From Advenella mimigardefordensis DPN7 (GTDB lineage: Bacteria; Pseudomonadota; Gammaproteobacteria; Burkholderiales; Burkholderiaceae_B), in NCBI RefSeq assembly GCF_000521505.1, contig NZ_CP003915.1:3658001-3722000 (forward strand): a stretch of 64,000 nucleotides of DNA. Direction: 5' to 3'. Below, piece by piece: positions 1 through 8,731 of the stretch. Within the stretch, counting starts at the first letter, position 1; each line of letters opens with the position of its first letter. The position numbers and the translations under genes were made by a program. Below the pieces are notes generated by a model. The model worked only from the letters and a program-made list of their open reading frames with translations, ran no database searches and was not told the origin of the DNA.

Positions 1-373
1 AGCACACCAGCCCTACCGGTTTGTGCGCGGTGCCGCCATCGGGGCCAGCGATGCCGGTGGTGCTGACCGCGCAGGTAGACAGCGGTGCATTATTCAGCAC
101 GCCTTCGGCCATTTCAATGGCCACTTCTTCGCTGACGGCGCCAAATTTATCCAGGGCGCTTTGGTTGACGCTCAGCATATCCATCTTGGCTTCATTGGTA
201 TAGGTCACGAAGCCCCGGTCAAACCATTGGCTGGATCCGGGGACGCCGGTGATGGCGCCAGCCAGCAAGCCGCCGGTGCAGGATTCAGCCGTGCCCAGCA
301 GCCAGCTTTTCTTTTTGAGCACTTCTCCCAGCTGGGCAGCCACCTGCCACTGATCACTCAACAACTCTGACAT
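1..373 (-). CDS. pncC: CinA C-terminal-domain protein, nicotinamide-nucleotide amidase type (partial)
   Basis: The first 124 codons of a CinA/PncC-type amidase are visible; the 3' end lies beyond position 1. PncC enzymes deamidate NMN to nicotinate mononucleotide in cytoplasmic pyridine-nucleotide salvage. Visible family marks are GTAESCTGG near residue 30, with the presumed catalytic Ser, and STTGIAGPDGG near the visible end. The competence-damage N-terminal domain is absent, because the ATG at 371-373 opens directly into the amidase domain; the family is usually about 165 residues. It starts 2 nt after the pgpA stop, so it is the last visible gene of the ribB-pgpA run. Family assignment is firm; the enzymatic role is inferred from the family. 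Confidence 0.88.
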   Translation of the reverse strand, partial: MSELLSDQWQVAAQLGEVLKKKSWLLGTAESCTGGLLAGAITGVPGSSQWFDRGFVTYTNEAKMDMLSVNQSALDKFGAVSEEVAIEMAEGVLNNAPLSTCAVSTTGIAGPDGGTAHKPVGLVC

Positions 374-375
374 AC

Positions 376-927
376 TTACCCCAACATTCTGGTGGCGATC
401 GCCATGATGAACAGCGTATAGGCCGCTGCCACCACGTCGTCCCACATGACACCGAACCCATTTTTGAGCGTACGGTCAAAGTAGCCGATGGGTGGTGGTT
501 TGACGATATCGAAAAAACGGAACAGGATAAAGGCCACCAGTTGCCAGCCCAGATTCATGGGCGCAACCAGCAGCAGGACGGCCCAGAAGGCGACCATTTC
601 GTCCCAGACAATGCCGCCATGATCATCCACCTGCATTTCCTGAGCCACGCGATGGCAGCAATAGACGCCATAGGCAAAGCTGGCCAGAATGAACAGAGCC
701 ATGTAAAAATCGGTGCCCAGCACAAAACTGAGCGGCCACCACAATACCCAGGCCAGCACGGTGCCCCAGGTTCCGGGACCCGGCCTGATCAGTCCGGAGC
801 CAAGCCCGAAGGCGAAGAATCGATGGACATTAGCCCGGATCCAGCCGAAAGTAGGCCATTGCGTTTTCACGTTAGTTTGGGCGCCTGTGGCACCAGGTAT
901 CTTTTGCGTTTGAATGTCTTCTATCAT
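376..927 (-). CDS. pgpA: Phosphatidylglycerophosphatase A
   Basis: A 183-residue membrane protein that dephosphorylates phosphatidylglycerophosphate to phosphatidylglycerol at the inner membrane. The family signature GLGSGLIRPGPGTWGT is at about residues 42-57, followed by hydrophobic segments near residues 58-70, 75-92 and 110-135. The conserved acidic stretch WDEMVAFW is near residue 107, and DRTLKNGFGVMWDDVVAA near the C-terminus is also typical. The N-terminus of about 35 polar residues is a little longer than usual. The gene lies 15 nt after the thiL stop and 2 nt before the cinA-type gene, so it is cotranscribed. The Shine-Dalgarno is weak, but no alternative start leaves the domain complete. 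Confidence 0.95.
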   Translation of the reverse strand: MIEDIQTQKIPGATGAQTNVKTQWPTFGWIRANVHRFFAFGLGSGLIRPGPGTWGTVLAWVLWWPLSFVLGTDFYMALFILASFAYGVYCCHRVAQEMQVDDHGGIVWDEMVAFWAVLLLVAPMNLGWQLVAFILFRFFDIVKPPPIGYFDRTLKNGFGVMWDDVVAAAYTLFIMAIATRMLG

Positions 928-942
928 GCAATTACGTGTGTG

Positions 943-1938
943 TTACGGCTTACGCCGACGAGCCGGCCGGAAATGGTCGAAACCTACTGGAAGCGCGGAA
1001 ATATCCTGTTGCGCGGCATCAAGTACCCGCAAGCCCTGCCCAGCGTGAACACGACCAATCCGCGTCAGTGTTACCGACAGGCTGGCAGAAATGGCTTGCA
1101 GTGCCGCCCTGGCGGTTTGCGGCGCGGTAAAACACAACTCGTAGACGTCGCCCCCACCCAACACGGACTGACGCAATTGCTGCGGGTCGTCGTCTGGCAG
1201 GCTAAGATTAACAGGCATTAAAGATTCATACAATATAGCAGCGACGCCGCTGGCATGCAAAATATGTTTCAAGTCTTGTACCAGACCGTCGGAAAGGTCG
1301 ATGACGGCATGCGCCAGCGGCCTGAGTGCAAGCCCCAGGCGCACCTGCGGCTCAGGCCATTCCAGGGCGCGCCGGGTGGCCTGCAGCGTCTGTATTTCCT
1401 GCTCATTCAGGACTTCGCCCGCCTTCTGGCGCAGCAGCAGATTCAGCGCCCAGTCGGCAGCGCCCAGGGTGCCCGAGACCCAGATGTCGTCACCGGGCTG
1501 GGCCCGGCCGCGGGTCAGAAAGGGTTGGGTGACTTCACCCAGCACGGTAACGCTGATGCCGATATCATGCTCGCTGCGGGTGGTATCACCACCGATCAGC
1601 GGGCATTGGTATTTATCAGCAAGCCGGTTAAAGCCCCGGGAAAAGGCCTCCAGCCAATCGGCATCGTAACCTGGTAGCGCAATGCCCAGCAGGCAGCCGC
1701 GCGGCGTCGCCCCCATGGCGGCCAGATCGGACAGGTTCACGGCCAGCGATTTGTGCCCCAGCGATTCGGGATCAACGTCAGAAAAAAAATGCCGCTCTTC
1801 CAGCAGCAGATCTTTGCTGACGGCCAGGGAAGTGCCCGCCGTTGGCGTGAAAATGGCGCAATCGTCCCCCACCGCAATGTCAACAGACGCTGCGGGACGG
1901 GTAAAATATTGACGGATCAGATCAAATTCGCCGGACAT
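943..1938 (-). CDS. thiL: Thiamine-monophosphate kinase
   Basis: ThiL phosphorylates thiamine monophosphate to thiamine diphosphate with ATP in the cytoplasm. At 331 residues it has the usual length. Motifs are VGDDCAIF at about residue 23 (Mg/ATP site), NLSDLAAMGATP at about 68-79, IGGDTTRS at about 115 and VIDLSDGL at about 212, in the order expected for the PurM-like fold. The ATG at 1936-1938 follows a purine-rich AGAAGAG. It sits between nusB and pgpA; the thiL-nusB-ribH neighbourhood is widespread in proteobacteria. The 163-nt spacer from nusB is longer than the other gaps in this run and contains repeats described separately. Confidence 0.97.
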   Translation of the reverse strand: MSGEFDLIRQYFTRPAASVDIAVGDDCAIFTPTAGTSLAVSKDLLLEERHFFSDVDPESLGHKSLAVNLSDLAAMGATPRGCLLGIALPGYDADWLEAFSRGFNRLADKYQCPLIGGDTTRSEHDIGISVTVLGEVTQPFLTRGRAQPGDDIWVSGTLGAADWALNLLLRQKAGEVLNEQEIQTLQATRRALEWPEPQVRLGLALRPLAHAVIDLSDGLVQDLKHILHASGVAAILYESLMPVNLSLPDDDPQQLRQSVLGGGDVYELCFTAPQTARAALQAISASLSVTLTRIGRVHAGQGLRVLDAAQQDISALPVGFDHFRPARRRKP

Positions 1939-1962
1939 CGTGCTGCTCTTCTCTTGTGCGAG

Positions 1963-2064
1963 TAATGCTTCGCTAATGCAGTGGACTAATGCAGCGGGCT
2001 AATGCGCCCGAGGAATACCTGGGATGCCTGGGGCGCCTGGAATGCCAGAAGCGCCAGCAATGCC
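1963..2064. repeat. Low-complexity repeats in the nusB-thiL spacer
   Basis: On the plus strand, TAATGC recurs four times between 1963 and 2006. Next to it, 2011-2064 is built of imperfect 9-bp units related to GGCATTCCA/GGCGCCCCA on the minus strand. Read on the minus strand, this second block encodes six perfect Gly-X-Y triplets (GIA GAS GIP GAP GIP GIP). It lies beyond the nusB stop at 2102 and in a different frame, so it is not part of NusB as sequenced. No ribosome site or start supports an independent peptide. Confidence 0.6.
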
Positions 2065-2101
2065 AGGCGCAGGCCCGAACGGCCCGGTTGGCCTACCGGA
2101 A

Positions 2102-2566
2102 TCAGCGGCCGGCATTAACTTCAAGCGAACGCACGCGTGCTGCCAGTTTGTCCAGTACGCCATTAACAAACTTGAAGCCATCGGTGCCGCCAAACTCCTT
2201 GGCCAGCTCCACCGCTTCATTAATGGCCACTTTGTACGGGACATCGACATGGTGAATGAGTTCGTAACTGCCTATCAGCAGAATACCGTGCTCGATGGGC
2301 GAGAGTTCGTCCAGCGGGCGATCAATATAGGGCAGAAATGCTTCACGCAGCGCCGGCGCATCGGCAAAAACGCCATGCAACAGCGTTTTAAACCAGACCG
2401 GATCGGCGCTTTCAAATTCAGGGCTGTCCTGAATGTGCGCGTCGATGGAACCCGCCTCGCGCAGGTCAGTGTCGCCACTGACCAGCCAGGCGTAGATCCC
2501 TTGTAGGGCGAATTCGCGCGCCCTACGGCGCGCACTGCGATGCATTGTTTTATTATCCTGAGCCAC
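2102..2566 (-). CDS. nusB: Transcription antitermination factor NusB
   Basis: A 154-residue all-helical RNA-binding protein that, with NusE (S10), binds boxA RNA and supports antitermination of rRNA operons. The N-terminal [15 protein letters not shown] and the central block [17 protein letters not shown]...[14 protein letters not shown] are diagnostic; the C-terminal [11 protein letters not shown] is also typical. The start is the GTG at 2564-2566, which has AGGACA six bases upstream; an ATG seven codons inside is the alternative. The gene begins 8 nt after the ribH stop. Pairing of nusB with ribH is common in bacteria. Confidence 0.97.
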   Translation of the reverse strand: MAQDNKTMHRSARRRAREFALQGIYAWLVSGDTDLREAGSIDAHIQDSPEFESADPVWFKTLLHGVFADAPALREAFLPYIDRPLDELSPIEHGILLIGSYELIHHVDVPYKVAINEAVELAKEFGGTDGFKFVNGVLDKLAARVRSLEVNAGR

Positions 2567-2574
2567 TCGTTGTC

Positions 2575-3138
2575 CTATCGCCTTGGGGTATTAACTACTT
2601 CTTCAGTTTCATCATCTTCGTCGTCATCATCGTCATCGAGATCGTCGAAGTCATCATCTTCATCTTCCGACTCGGGCACCAGTGCAGCCGACAGATTGGC
2701 CATTTCCACGGCAACCTGGGCGCAATCCTTGCCTTTCTGTTCGGCACGGGCCTTGGCCTGTTCTTCGTCTTCAGTGGTAAGAATACCATTGGCCACCGGC
2801 ACATTGGTATCCAGAGACACCCGGGTAATGGCCGCAGCGCTTTCATTGCTGACGATTTCGAAGTGATAGGTTTCACCACGAATAACCGCCCCCAGGGCGA
2901 TCAGCGCATCAAATTCGTAGGTTTCAGCCATTTGTGCCAGTGTGAGGCCCACTTCGAGTGCGCCGGGCACAGTCACAACCATGATGTCGCGTTCGTCGAC
3001 ACCCAGCTCGCCGAGTTCGGCCAGGCAGGCTTCGAGTTCGGCAAAACCAATTTCCTCGTTGAATCGTGCGCACACGATACCGATATGCAGGCCTTCGCCA
3101 TTCAGATCAGGGGCGAGTGTATAGGGTTTCATAGCCAT
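2575..3138 (-). CDS. ribH: 6,7-dimethyl-8-ribityllumazine synthase with an acidic tail
   Basis: RibH condenses 5-amino-6-ribitylamino-uracil with 3,4-dihydroxy-2-butanone 4-phosphate, the penultimate riboflavin step, in a cytoplasmic icosahedral or smaller shell. Motifs: ARFNEEI near residue 26, VPGALEV near 58 and the active-site block [16 protein letters not shown] around residue 88, whose His is the general acid/base. The fold ends near residue 155. After it comes a tail of about 30 residues, nearly all Asp/Glu, ending VVNTPRR, which makes the protein 187 residues against about 155-165 usually. It lies 10 nt after ribB, whose product is its substrate. Confidence 0.96.
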   Translation of the reverse strand: MAMKPYTLAPDLNGEGLHIGIVCARFNEEIGFAELEACLAELGELGVDERDIMVVTVPGALEVGLTLAQMAETYEFDALIALGAVIRGETYHFEIVSNESAAAITRVSLDTNVPVANGILTTEDEEQAKARAEQKGKDCAQVAVEMANLSAALVPESEDEDDDFDDLDDDDDDEDDETEEVVNTPRR

Positions 3139-3148
3139 TCCTTTAAAG

Positions 3149-4297
3149 TCAGCGGGGGTCAGTAGAGGTTTCGTAACCTGTCACGGTCAGTGCATAACCG
3201 GTCATGCTTGGCATTTTACGTGGAAGTGCAAGCAGGCGCATCTTTCCGACGTTCAATTCACGTAATATTTGCGCGCCGATTCCGTACGTGCGCAAATCGT
3301 AGCGATCGTCCTTGCGCGCGGTGCTCTCGGTTTCTCCCCATTTCTCCAGCGCCTCGATCAAACCCTTTTGCGAGCCCTGGCAGTTGAGCATGACCAGAAC
3401 GCCGGCCGGGCTGGCGGAAATGACTTCCAGCGCCTGTGCAACGCCCCAGCTGTGGGCATTGCGTTCGAGGTCCAGCAGATCCAGTACGGATACCGGTTCA
3501 TGCACGCGCACCAGCGTTTCCTGCTCGGGATGAATGTTGCCATGCACCAGCGCAATGTGCCCGGCGCCCGACATGCTGTCCTGGTAGGAGACCGCTTCGA
3601 ACTGCCCGAAAGGCGTTTTCAGGGTCTTGCTGCCCAGGCGGCGGATCATGGATTCGTTTTCGCTGCGATACTGGATCAGATCGGCGATGGTGCCGATTTT
3701 CAGATGATGTTCGCGGGCGAAAGTGACCAGATCGGGCAGGCGGGCCATGCTGCCATCGGGTTTGAGAATTTCGCAGATGACCGCCGCTGGCGTGAGCCCG
3801 GCCATGGCGGTCAGGTCACAGCCCGCTTCGGTGTGCCCGGCACGGATCAGCACCCCGCCAGACACGGCCTGGACCGGGAAAATGTGCCCCGGATTCACCA
3901 GATCCTGCGGCTTGGCGTTTTTGGCAACGGCCGCCTGGATGGTGCGGGCCCGGTCGGCAGCGGAAATACCGGTAGTGACGCCTTCGGCGGCTTCGATGGA
4001 GACGGTAAAGTTGGTACCAAATGAAGTGCCGTTGCGCGAGGCCATCAGCGGCAGCTCCAACTGACGGCAACGCTCCTCGGTAAGCGTGAGACAGACCAGG
4101 CCACGGGCGTGGGTGACCATGAAGTTGATGGCGTCGGGCGTGACAAAATCTGCTGCCATGACCAGATCACCTTCGTTTTCACGATCTTCTTCGTCGACCA
4201 GGATAACAATACGCCCCGCCTTGAGCTCTTCAACAATTTCAGAGACGGGAGAGATGGTGCAGTCGGGCACCAGAGAAACAGGGGCGGCAGAAGTCAT
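3149..4297 (-). CDS. ribB: 3,4-dihydroxy-2-butanone-4-phosphate synthase with a cysteine-less GTP cyclohydrolase II-like domain
   Basis: Makes the four-carbon riboflavin precursor from ribulose 5-phosphate. The N-terminal domain (about residues 15-215) carries [21 protein letters not shown] and GHTEAGCDL, the catalytic and metal sites of RibB. The C-terminal half (about 225-380) resembles RibA, but where RibA has the three zinc cysteines there is only [16 protein letters not shown], with no cysteines. GTP cyclohydrolase activity is therefore unlikely; such RibB-RibX fusions are known. The ATG at 4295-4297 is preferred to an upstream TTG at 4351 because the fold begins soon after it. No FMN riboswitch pattern was seen in the short upstream gap. 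Confidence 0.93.
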   Translation of the reverse strand: MTSAAPVSLVPDCTISPVSEIVEELKAGRIVILVDEEDRENEGDLVMAADFVTPDAINFMVTHARGLVCLTLTEERCRQLELPLMASRNGTSFGTNFTVSIEAAEGVTTGISAADRARTIQAAVAKNAKPQDLVNPGHIFPVQAVSGGVLIRAGHTEAGCDLTAMAGLTPAAVICEILKPDGSMARLPDLVTFAREHHLKIGTIADLIQYRSENESMIRRLGSKTLKTPFGQFEAVSYQDSMSGAGHIALVHGNIHPEQETLVRVHEPVSVLDLLDLERNAHSWGVAQALEVISASPAGVLVMLNCQGSQKGLIEALEKWGETESTARKDDRYDLRTYGIGAQILRELNVGKMRLLALPRKMPSMTGYALTVTGYETSTDPR

Positions 4298-4400
4298 GAT
4301 CGTGCTTGAATCCGGAAAGACTGGCTGGCGCAACGCACCAACAATGAGCAAAAGCGTTATTTTACCCCCGCCTCCCTGTAAAAGGCGACAAAACCCCGAT

Positions 4401-4913
4401 TCAGCCCGAGGATTGTTGCGTGCCCCGCACCACGGCGGTGACCTCGATTTCCACCTTGGCCCGGTCTTCTACCAGCGCGGCCACCTGCACTGCCGTCATA
4501 GACGGGAAATGCCGACCGATAAGATTGCGATAATGCTCGCCAATCGCCGGATAGGCGGCCACGTATTCGCGCTTGTCGGTCACGTACCAATTCATGCGGA
4601 CAATATCGGACGGTGCGGCGCCCCCTTCCCGGAGAATGGCGACAATATTCTCCAGAGTCTGGCGCACCTGTTCGCCCAGGTCGTCTGACTCAAACTGCTG
4701 CTGACCATTCCAGCCAATCTGGCCGCCCACGAACAGCAGGCGGCTGCCGGCTTCAACGGTGATCATGGTGCCGTTGGCGTAGCCGCGGGGTTTGGTCCAG
4801 TCTGACGGTTGCAATATTTCCATGTTTTCAGTTCCCATTCCTTGATTAGCCATTCCTTGATTAGCCATTCCTTGATTGGCCATTCCTGTTATCGATTCCT
4901 TTACCGACCCCAT
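4401..4913 (-). CDS. RidA/YjgF-family protein, probable enamine/imine deaminase of the aminobenzoyl-CoA operon
   Basis: RidA proteins hydrolyse reactive enamines and imines, releasing ammonia. Recognisable blocks are [11 protein letters not shown], the [16 protein letters not shown] helix, [10 protein letters not shown] and the trimer-interface end [17 protein letters not shown]. The ATG at 4911-4913 overlaps the stop of the CoA ligase (TGATG), suggesting coupling. It would add about 30 residues, including three MANQG repeats, before the usual RidA beginning. A second ATG at 4821-4823 gives 140 residues, close to the family length, and has GGGAA about eight bases upstream. Either could be used. 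As the last gene of the operon it may deaminate the enamine-type ring-reduction product of 2-aminobenzoyl-CoA (inference). Confidence 0.9.
   Translation of the reverse strand: MGSVKESITGMANQGMANQGMANQGMGTENMEILQPSDWTKPRGYANGTMITVEAGSRLLFVGGQIGWNGQQQFESDDLGEQVRQTLENIVAILREGGAAPSDIVRMNWYVTDKREYVAAYPAIGEHYRNLIGRHFPSMTAVQVAALVEDRAKVEIEVTAVVRGTQQSSG
4836..4886 (-). repeat. 15-bp tandem repeat at the 5' end of the RidA gene
   Basis: Three consecutive 15-bp units (4836-4850, 4851-4865, 4866-4880) and a partial fourth. The first two are identical and the third differs by one base. On the coding (minus) strand each unit reads ATGGCTAATCAAGGA, so it contains both an ATG and a purine-rich AAGGA. The reading frame stays open through all units, encoding MANQG three times. 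The unit length is a multiple of three, so copy-number change would lengthen or shorten the leader without shifting frame. Confidence 0.9.
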
Positions 4914-6583
4914 CACCGGATTTCAGTCATTTTTCTCAGGACAAAGCGCTGCAGCTTGCCGGTTTCGGTGCGCGGCAGCTGCTCAATAAACTCAATTTCA
5001 CGTGGGTACTTATAGGGGGCCGCTTCCTGTTTCACATAATCCTGCAGGGCGGCGACCAGTTCGGGGCCGGCTGTAAAACCCTCGTTCAGCACGATATAAG
5101 CCTTGACGATCGCACCGCGCTCAGGGTCGCTGCGGCCAACCACCCCGCAATCGTTCACCGCCGCGTGAGTCATGAGCACGCTTTCGACTTCCGGACCGGC
5201 AATGTTGTAGCCAGCCGAAACGATCATGTCATCGTCGCGGGCGCGATAGTAAAAGTAGCCGTCGGCATCCATCACAAAGGCGTCGCCGGGCAGGTTCCAC
5301 TGCTGTTGCACATAACGGGACTGGCGCTCATCATCCAGATAGCGACAGCCGGTAGGACCACGCACCGCCAGGCGGCCCAGCGTGCCGGGCGGCACCTCGT
5401 TCATATCCGCATCCACCACCCGGGCCTGGTAACCGGGCACCACCCGTCCGATGGCTCCATCCCGGATGTCGGTGCCGGTACTGGAAATATACACATGCAT
5501 CATCTCCGTCCCCCCAATGCCATCTGTCATATTGATGCCACTGGCGTTCTTCCATATCTGGCGCGTGTCATCGGGCAGCGCCTCGCCGGCCGAAACGCAG
5601 ACGCGCAGGGAATCCAGCGCATAGCCATCGGTCAGCGCGGCCATCTTGCGATAGAAAGTGGGCGCCGTGAAGGTCATGGTCACCTTGTGATCCTGAATAA
5701 TCTGCAAAAAGGATTCAGGGATCAGCTTTTCTACCAGCAGAGTCGAGCCGCCGGCACGCAGGGGAAAGCACAGCAACCCACCCAGCCCGAAAGTAAATGC
5801 CAGCGGCGGCGTGCCGCAGGCAATATCGGTTTCCCGGGTTTGCAGTACCTCGCTGGAAAAGGTATCGCACATGGCAAGCACATCGCGATGAAAATGAATA
5901 CACCCCTTGGGTTTGCCGGTAGTCCCACTGGTAAAGGCGATGATGCAGGGGTCGTCGCGCTGCGTCTGTGCATCGTATGGGGCAGCGCTTTTACTGTCGG
6001 CCCGTGCCTGCATGCTGTCTGGGGTATGGGACGCATCGGGGCCGGCAATACCAAATGTCATGATCTGCTTCAGGGTCGGGCAGTAGTTCGGGTTGTCGGG
6101 ATTACGACAGTGCGCCAGTTCGTCCAGCAGGCGTTCATCGCAAAGCGCTGCCTGCGCCTGCGAGAGCTGAAGAATCGTGCCCAGTTCCCGGGCACGCAGC
6201 AGTGGCATGGTCGGTACGGCGATAATGCCGGCCTTCAGGCACGCCAGCAGCGCGCCGGCCATGCCCACATTATTGGGGCCACGCAGCAACAGGCGATTGC
6301 CGGGCACCAGTCCCAGATCGTCAATGAGCACGCGCGCCAGTTGATTCGTCCATTGCGCCAGTGCCTGATAGCTCATTTGTTGCTGCACACCGTCCTGCAG
6401 CCAGCGTAGCGCAATATTCTGGCCACGCCCTTGCTGTACATGACGATCGACCAGTTCCACCGCGCTGTTGAGCTTTTCCGGATAGCGCAGTTGCGGCAAG
6501 TCGAACAGGTACAGCGGCTGCTGCCGGCTATCGGGCAAATGCTCTATGACAAAGCGGTCTTGCAATCCTGTCTGTGCTGTCAT
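4913..6583 (-). CDS. abmG: Aryl-CoA ligase, probable 2-aminobenzoate-CoA ligase
   Basis: An ANL-superfamily AMP-forming acyl-CoA synthetase of 556 residues that would activate an aromatic acid to its CoA thioester in the cytoplasm. The P-loop-like FTSGTTGKPKG is near residue 220, the GIGGTEMMH adenylation motif near 365, the hinge region YYRARDDDMIVSAGYNI near 450 and the catalytic-Lys region TETGKLQRF near the C-terminus. The ATG at 6581-6583 has AGGAG seven bases upstream and is preferred to an upstream GTG at 6610. Benzoate- and aminobenzoate-CoA ligases share this length and motif set. The anthranilate assignment rests mainly on the neighbouring fused monooxygenase/reductase. Other benzoate-like acids remain possible. 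Confidence 0.82.
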   Translation of the reverse strand: MTAQTGLQDRFVIEHLPDSRQQPLYLFDLPQLRYPEKLNSAVELVDRHVQQGRGQNIALRWLQDGVQQQMSYQALAQWTNQLARVLIDDLGLVPGNRLLLRGPNNVGMAGALLACLKAGIIAVPTMPLLRARELGTILQLSQAQAALCDERLLDELAHCRNPDNPNYCPTLKQIMTFGIAGPDASHTPDSMQARADSKSAAPYDAQTQRDDPCIIAFTSGTTGKPKGCIHFHRDVLAMCDTFSSEVLQTRETDIACGTPPLAFTFGLGGLLCFPLRAGGSTLLVEKLIPESFLQIIQDHKVTMTFTAPTFYRKMAALTDGYALDSLRVCVSAGEALPDDTRQIWKNASGINMTDGIGGTEMMHVYISSTGTDIRDGAIGRVVPGYQARVVDADMNEVPPGTLGRLAVRGPTGCRYLDDERQSRYVQQQWNLPGDAFVMDADGYFYYRARDDDMIVSAGYNIAGPEVESVLMTHAAVNDCGVVGRSDPERGAIVKAYIVLNEGFTAGPELVAALQDYVKQEAAPYKYPREIEFIEQLPRTETGKLQRFVLRKMTEIR

Positions 6584-6654
6584 GGGTTGTCTCCTGGGTT
6601 GTTGGCTCACCCGTTGTTGCGGCTGAGCCAGGAAGTCTTTGCTTCCGTGTCGGT

Positions 6655-7824
6655 TCAGTCCCGCAGTAATTCACGTGCAATAATCAGCTTCTGTACTTCG
6701 GTCGCCCCTTCGTAGATACGCAGGGCGCGAATGTTTCGGTACAGTTCTTCCACAGCTTCGCCGGCCACGACGCCCTGCCCGCCAAACAGCTGCACGGCCC
6801 GGTCAATCACCTGCTGCGCCTGTTCGGTTGCAAACATCTTGGCCATGGCGGCCTCTTTGGTGGTTCTGGCCTGATACACGTCGCGTCGCCAGGCCGCACG
6901 ATAGGTCAGCAAACGGCTGGCATCCAGCGCAGTTGCCATATCGCCCAGCGCTGCCTGTGTCAATTGCAGGTCGGCCAGCACGCCGCCGAACATCTGACGG
7001 GTTTTGCTGCGCGCCAGTGCTTCGTCCAGCGCCCTGGCCGCGAATCCATTGGCCGCCGCCGCGACCGAGGCCCGAAAGATATCCAGCACCTGCATCGCCA
7101 GCTTGAAGCCCTCGCCTTTGGTTCCCAGCAAGGCTTCGGCAGGCAGACGACACTCCTTGAATTTGAGTACGGCCATTGGATGGGGCGCCATGACCTCAAT
7201 CCGCTCAGACGCATCCAGCCCCTGCGCTGTGCTGTCCACGATAAAGGCGCTGATACCACGTGCTCCTGGCTGAAACTCCGTGCGCGCAAAAACACAGTAA
7301 AAATCGGCGATACCGCCGTTGGAGATCCAGCTTTTGACGCCATCCAGCACGTAGTCGGCGCCATGTGGCGTGGCCTTGCACGACATGGCGGCCACGTCGG
7401 AACCGGCATCGGGCTCGGACAGGGCAAAGGCGGCAATCAGTTCACCACGTGCCACACGCGGCAGATAGAATTGTTTCTGCGCGTCGGATCCGCCCAGCAC
7501 AATGGCGCCGCTGCCCAGGCCCTGCATGGCGAAGGCGAAATCGGCCAGGCCGTGATAGCGTGCAAAGGTTTCACGAATCAGGCAGATAATGCGTGAATCA
7601 ATCTGCTCCAGCGCACCACCCCAGCTTCCCTTGGGGCCTGCCGGCACGGCGTAGCGTAGCCAGCCGCCCTCCCCCATTCTTCGCACCAGTTCGCGACAAA
7701 TGTCATCGGTATCGCCTGCTGGCAAATTGCGCAGATGTTCCTGTGCCCAGCGGTCCAGCTCAACCGCAAGATGACGGTGCTGTTCTGTGAAAAATGGCCA
7801 ATCCAGAAATTCGTGATCAGACAT
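6655..7824 (-). CDS. Acyl-CoA dehydrogenase
   Basis: An FAD-dependent acyl-CoA dehydrogenase of 389 residues that introduces an alpha-beta double bond and passes electrons to ETF. Visible features are the flavin-binding [16 protein letters not shown] near residue 145, the middle-domain [14 protein letters not shown] near 170, the C-terminal [14 protein letters not shown] near 350 and [11 protein letters not shown], whose Glu is the usual catalytic base. The start is the ATG at 7822-7824, which has GAGGGAG about eight bases upstream and lies 2 nt after the enoyl-CoA hydratase stop. In this operon it would act on an alicyclic intermediate left after the aromatic ring is reduced (inference). Confidence 0.88.
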   Translation of the reverse strand: MSDHEFLDWPFFTEQHRHLAVELDRWAQEHLRNLPAGDTDDICRELVRRMGEGGWLRYAVPAGPKGSWGGALEQIDSRIICLIRETFARYHGLADFAFAMQGLGSGAIVLGGSDAQKQFYLPRVARGELIAAFALSEPDAGSDVAAMSCKATPHGADYVLDGVKSWISNGGIADFYCVFARTEFQPGARGISAFIVDSTAQGLDASERIEVMAPHPMAVLKFKECRLPAEALLGTKGEGFKLAMQVLDIFRASVAAAANGFAARALDEALARSKTRQMFGGVLADLQLTQAALGDMATALDASRLLTYRAAWRRDVYQARTTKEAAMAKMFATEQAQQVIDRAVQLFGGQGVVAGEAVEELYRNIRALRIYEGATEVQKLIIARELLRD

Positions 7825-7826
7825 GC

Positions 7827-8684
7827 TCAGTCTCCCTCGAATATCGGTCGGCTTTTTGCCACGAAGGCATGATAGGCTCGGTGAAAGTCCCGGGTCTGCA
7901 TGCAAATGGCCTGCGCATGCGCTTCTGCATCAATCGCATCATCCACCCCCATATTCCATTCGTGATGGAGGCAGTGTTTGGTCATGCCATTGGCAAAAGT
8001 GGGGCCGGCTGCGATCTGCGCCGCCATGGTGTGCGCAGCCGCGAGCACCTGATCTGACTCATGCAGCTGGTTATAGAAACCCCACTGGTGGCCTTCCTGA
8101 CCAGACATGGACCTGCCGGTATACAGCAATTCGCTGGCGCGGCCCTGACCGATAATGCGCGGCAAAATGGCGCACGCGCCCATATCTGCCCCCGCCAGGC
8201 CGACGCGGGTAAACAGAAAGGCGGTTTTGCTCTCTGCCGTACCCAGTCGGATATCGGACGCCATGGCCAGAATGGCGCCGGCACCGGCACATACCCCCGC
8301 GACAGCCGCAACGATTGGCTGAGGACAACTACGCATGGCCTTGACCAGGTCTCCGGTCATCTGGGTAAACGCAAGCAACTGGGGCATGGTCATATGGGTA
8401 AGCGGCCCGATAATCTCGTGCACGTCGCCACCGGAACAGAAATTGCCACCGGCGCCGGTCACCACCACCACCTTGATATCGCTGGCGTAGGACAGGGCGC
8501 GAAACAGATCGCGCAATTCTGCATAAGACTCAAAAGTGAGCGGGTTTTTCCTTTCCGGCCGGTTCAGCGTAATGGTGGCCACCTTGTGATCTTCGCTCAC
8601 CTGCCAGCTAAAATGCGTGGCCCGATAGCCAGCCAGTGGCTTGTGCTGATCCTGCATGGGGTTGATGTCATTTGTGATCGTCAT
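7827..8684 (-). CDS. Enoyl-CoA hydratase/isomerase-family protein
   Basis: A crotonase-fold protein of 285 residues. The oxyanion-hole region [12 protein letters not shown] is near residue 95, followed by [23 protein letters not shown] and [35 protein letters not shown] in the expected order; the second catalytic Glu position is replaced by ADMGA. It could hydrate, isomerise or hydrolytically open a ring-derived enoyl-CoA. AGGAG lies seven bases before the ATG at 8682-8684. It follows the SDR gene by about 50 nt and overlaps the operon logic of CoA-thioester ring degradation. The exact reaction cannot be told from sequence. Confidence 0.88.
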   Translation of the reverse strand: MTITNDINPMQDQHKPLAGYRATHFSWQVSEDHKVATITLNRPERKNPLTFESYAELRDLFRALSYASDIKVVVVTGAGGNFCSGGDVHEIIGPLTHMTMPQLLAFTQMTGDLVKAMRSCPQPIVAAVAGVCAGAGAILAMASDIRLGTAESKTAFLFTRVGLAGADMGACAILPRIIGQGRASELLYTGRSMSGQEGHQWGFYNQLHESDQVLAAAHTMAAQIAAGPTFANGMTKHCLHHEWNMGVDDAIDAEAHAQAICMQTRDFHRAYHAFVAKSRPIFEGD

Positions 8685-8731
8685 CGAATATCTCCTGTTT
8701 TCCTGCTCTGGAAAATGGACCGGTTACGCCG

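Noticed and set aside
4298..4400. Possible FMN riboswitch upstream of ribB
   Set aside because: The gap is about 100 bases and lacks the conserved RFN core; nothing resembling it was seen on either strand.
5165..6409. A 414-codon plus-strand open frame opposite the aryl-CoA ligase gene
   Set aside because: It is antisense to a gene with full ANL motifs, has no family features and no ribosome site; long antisense frames are common in GC-rich genes.
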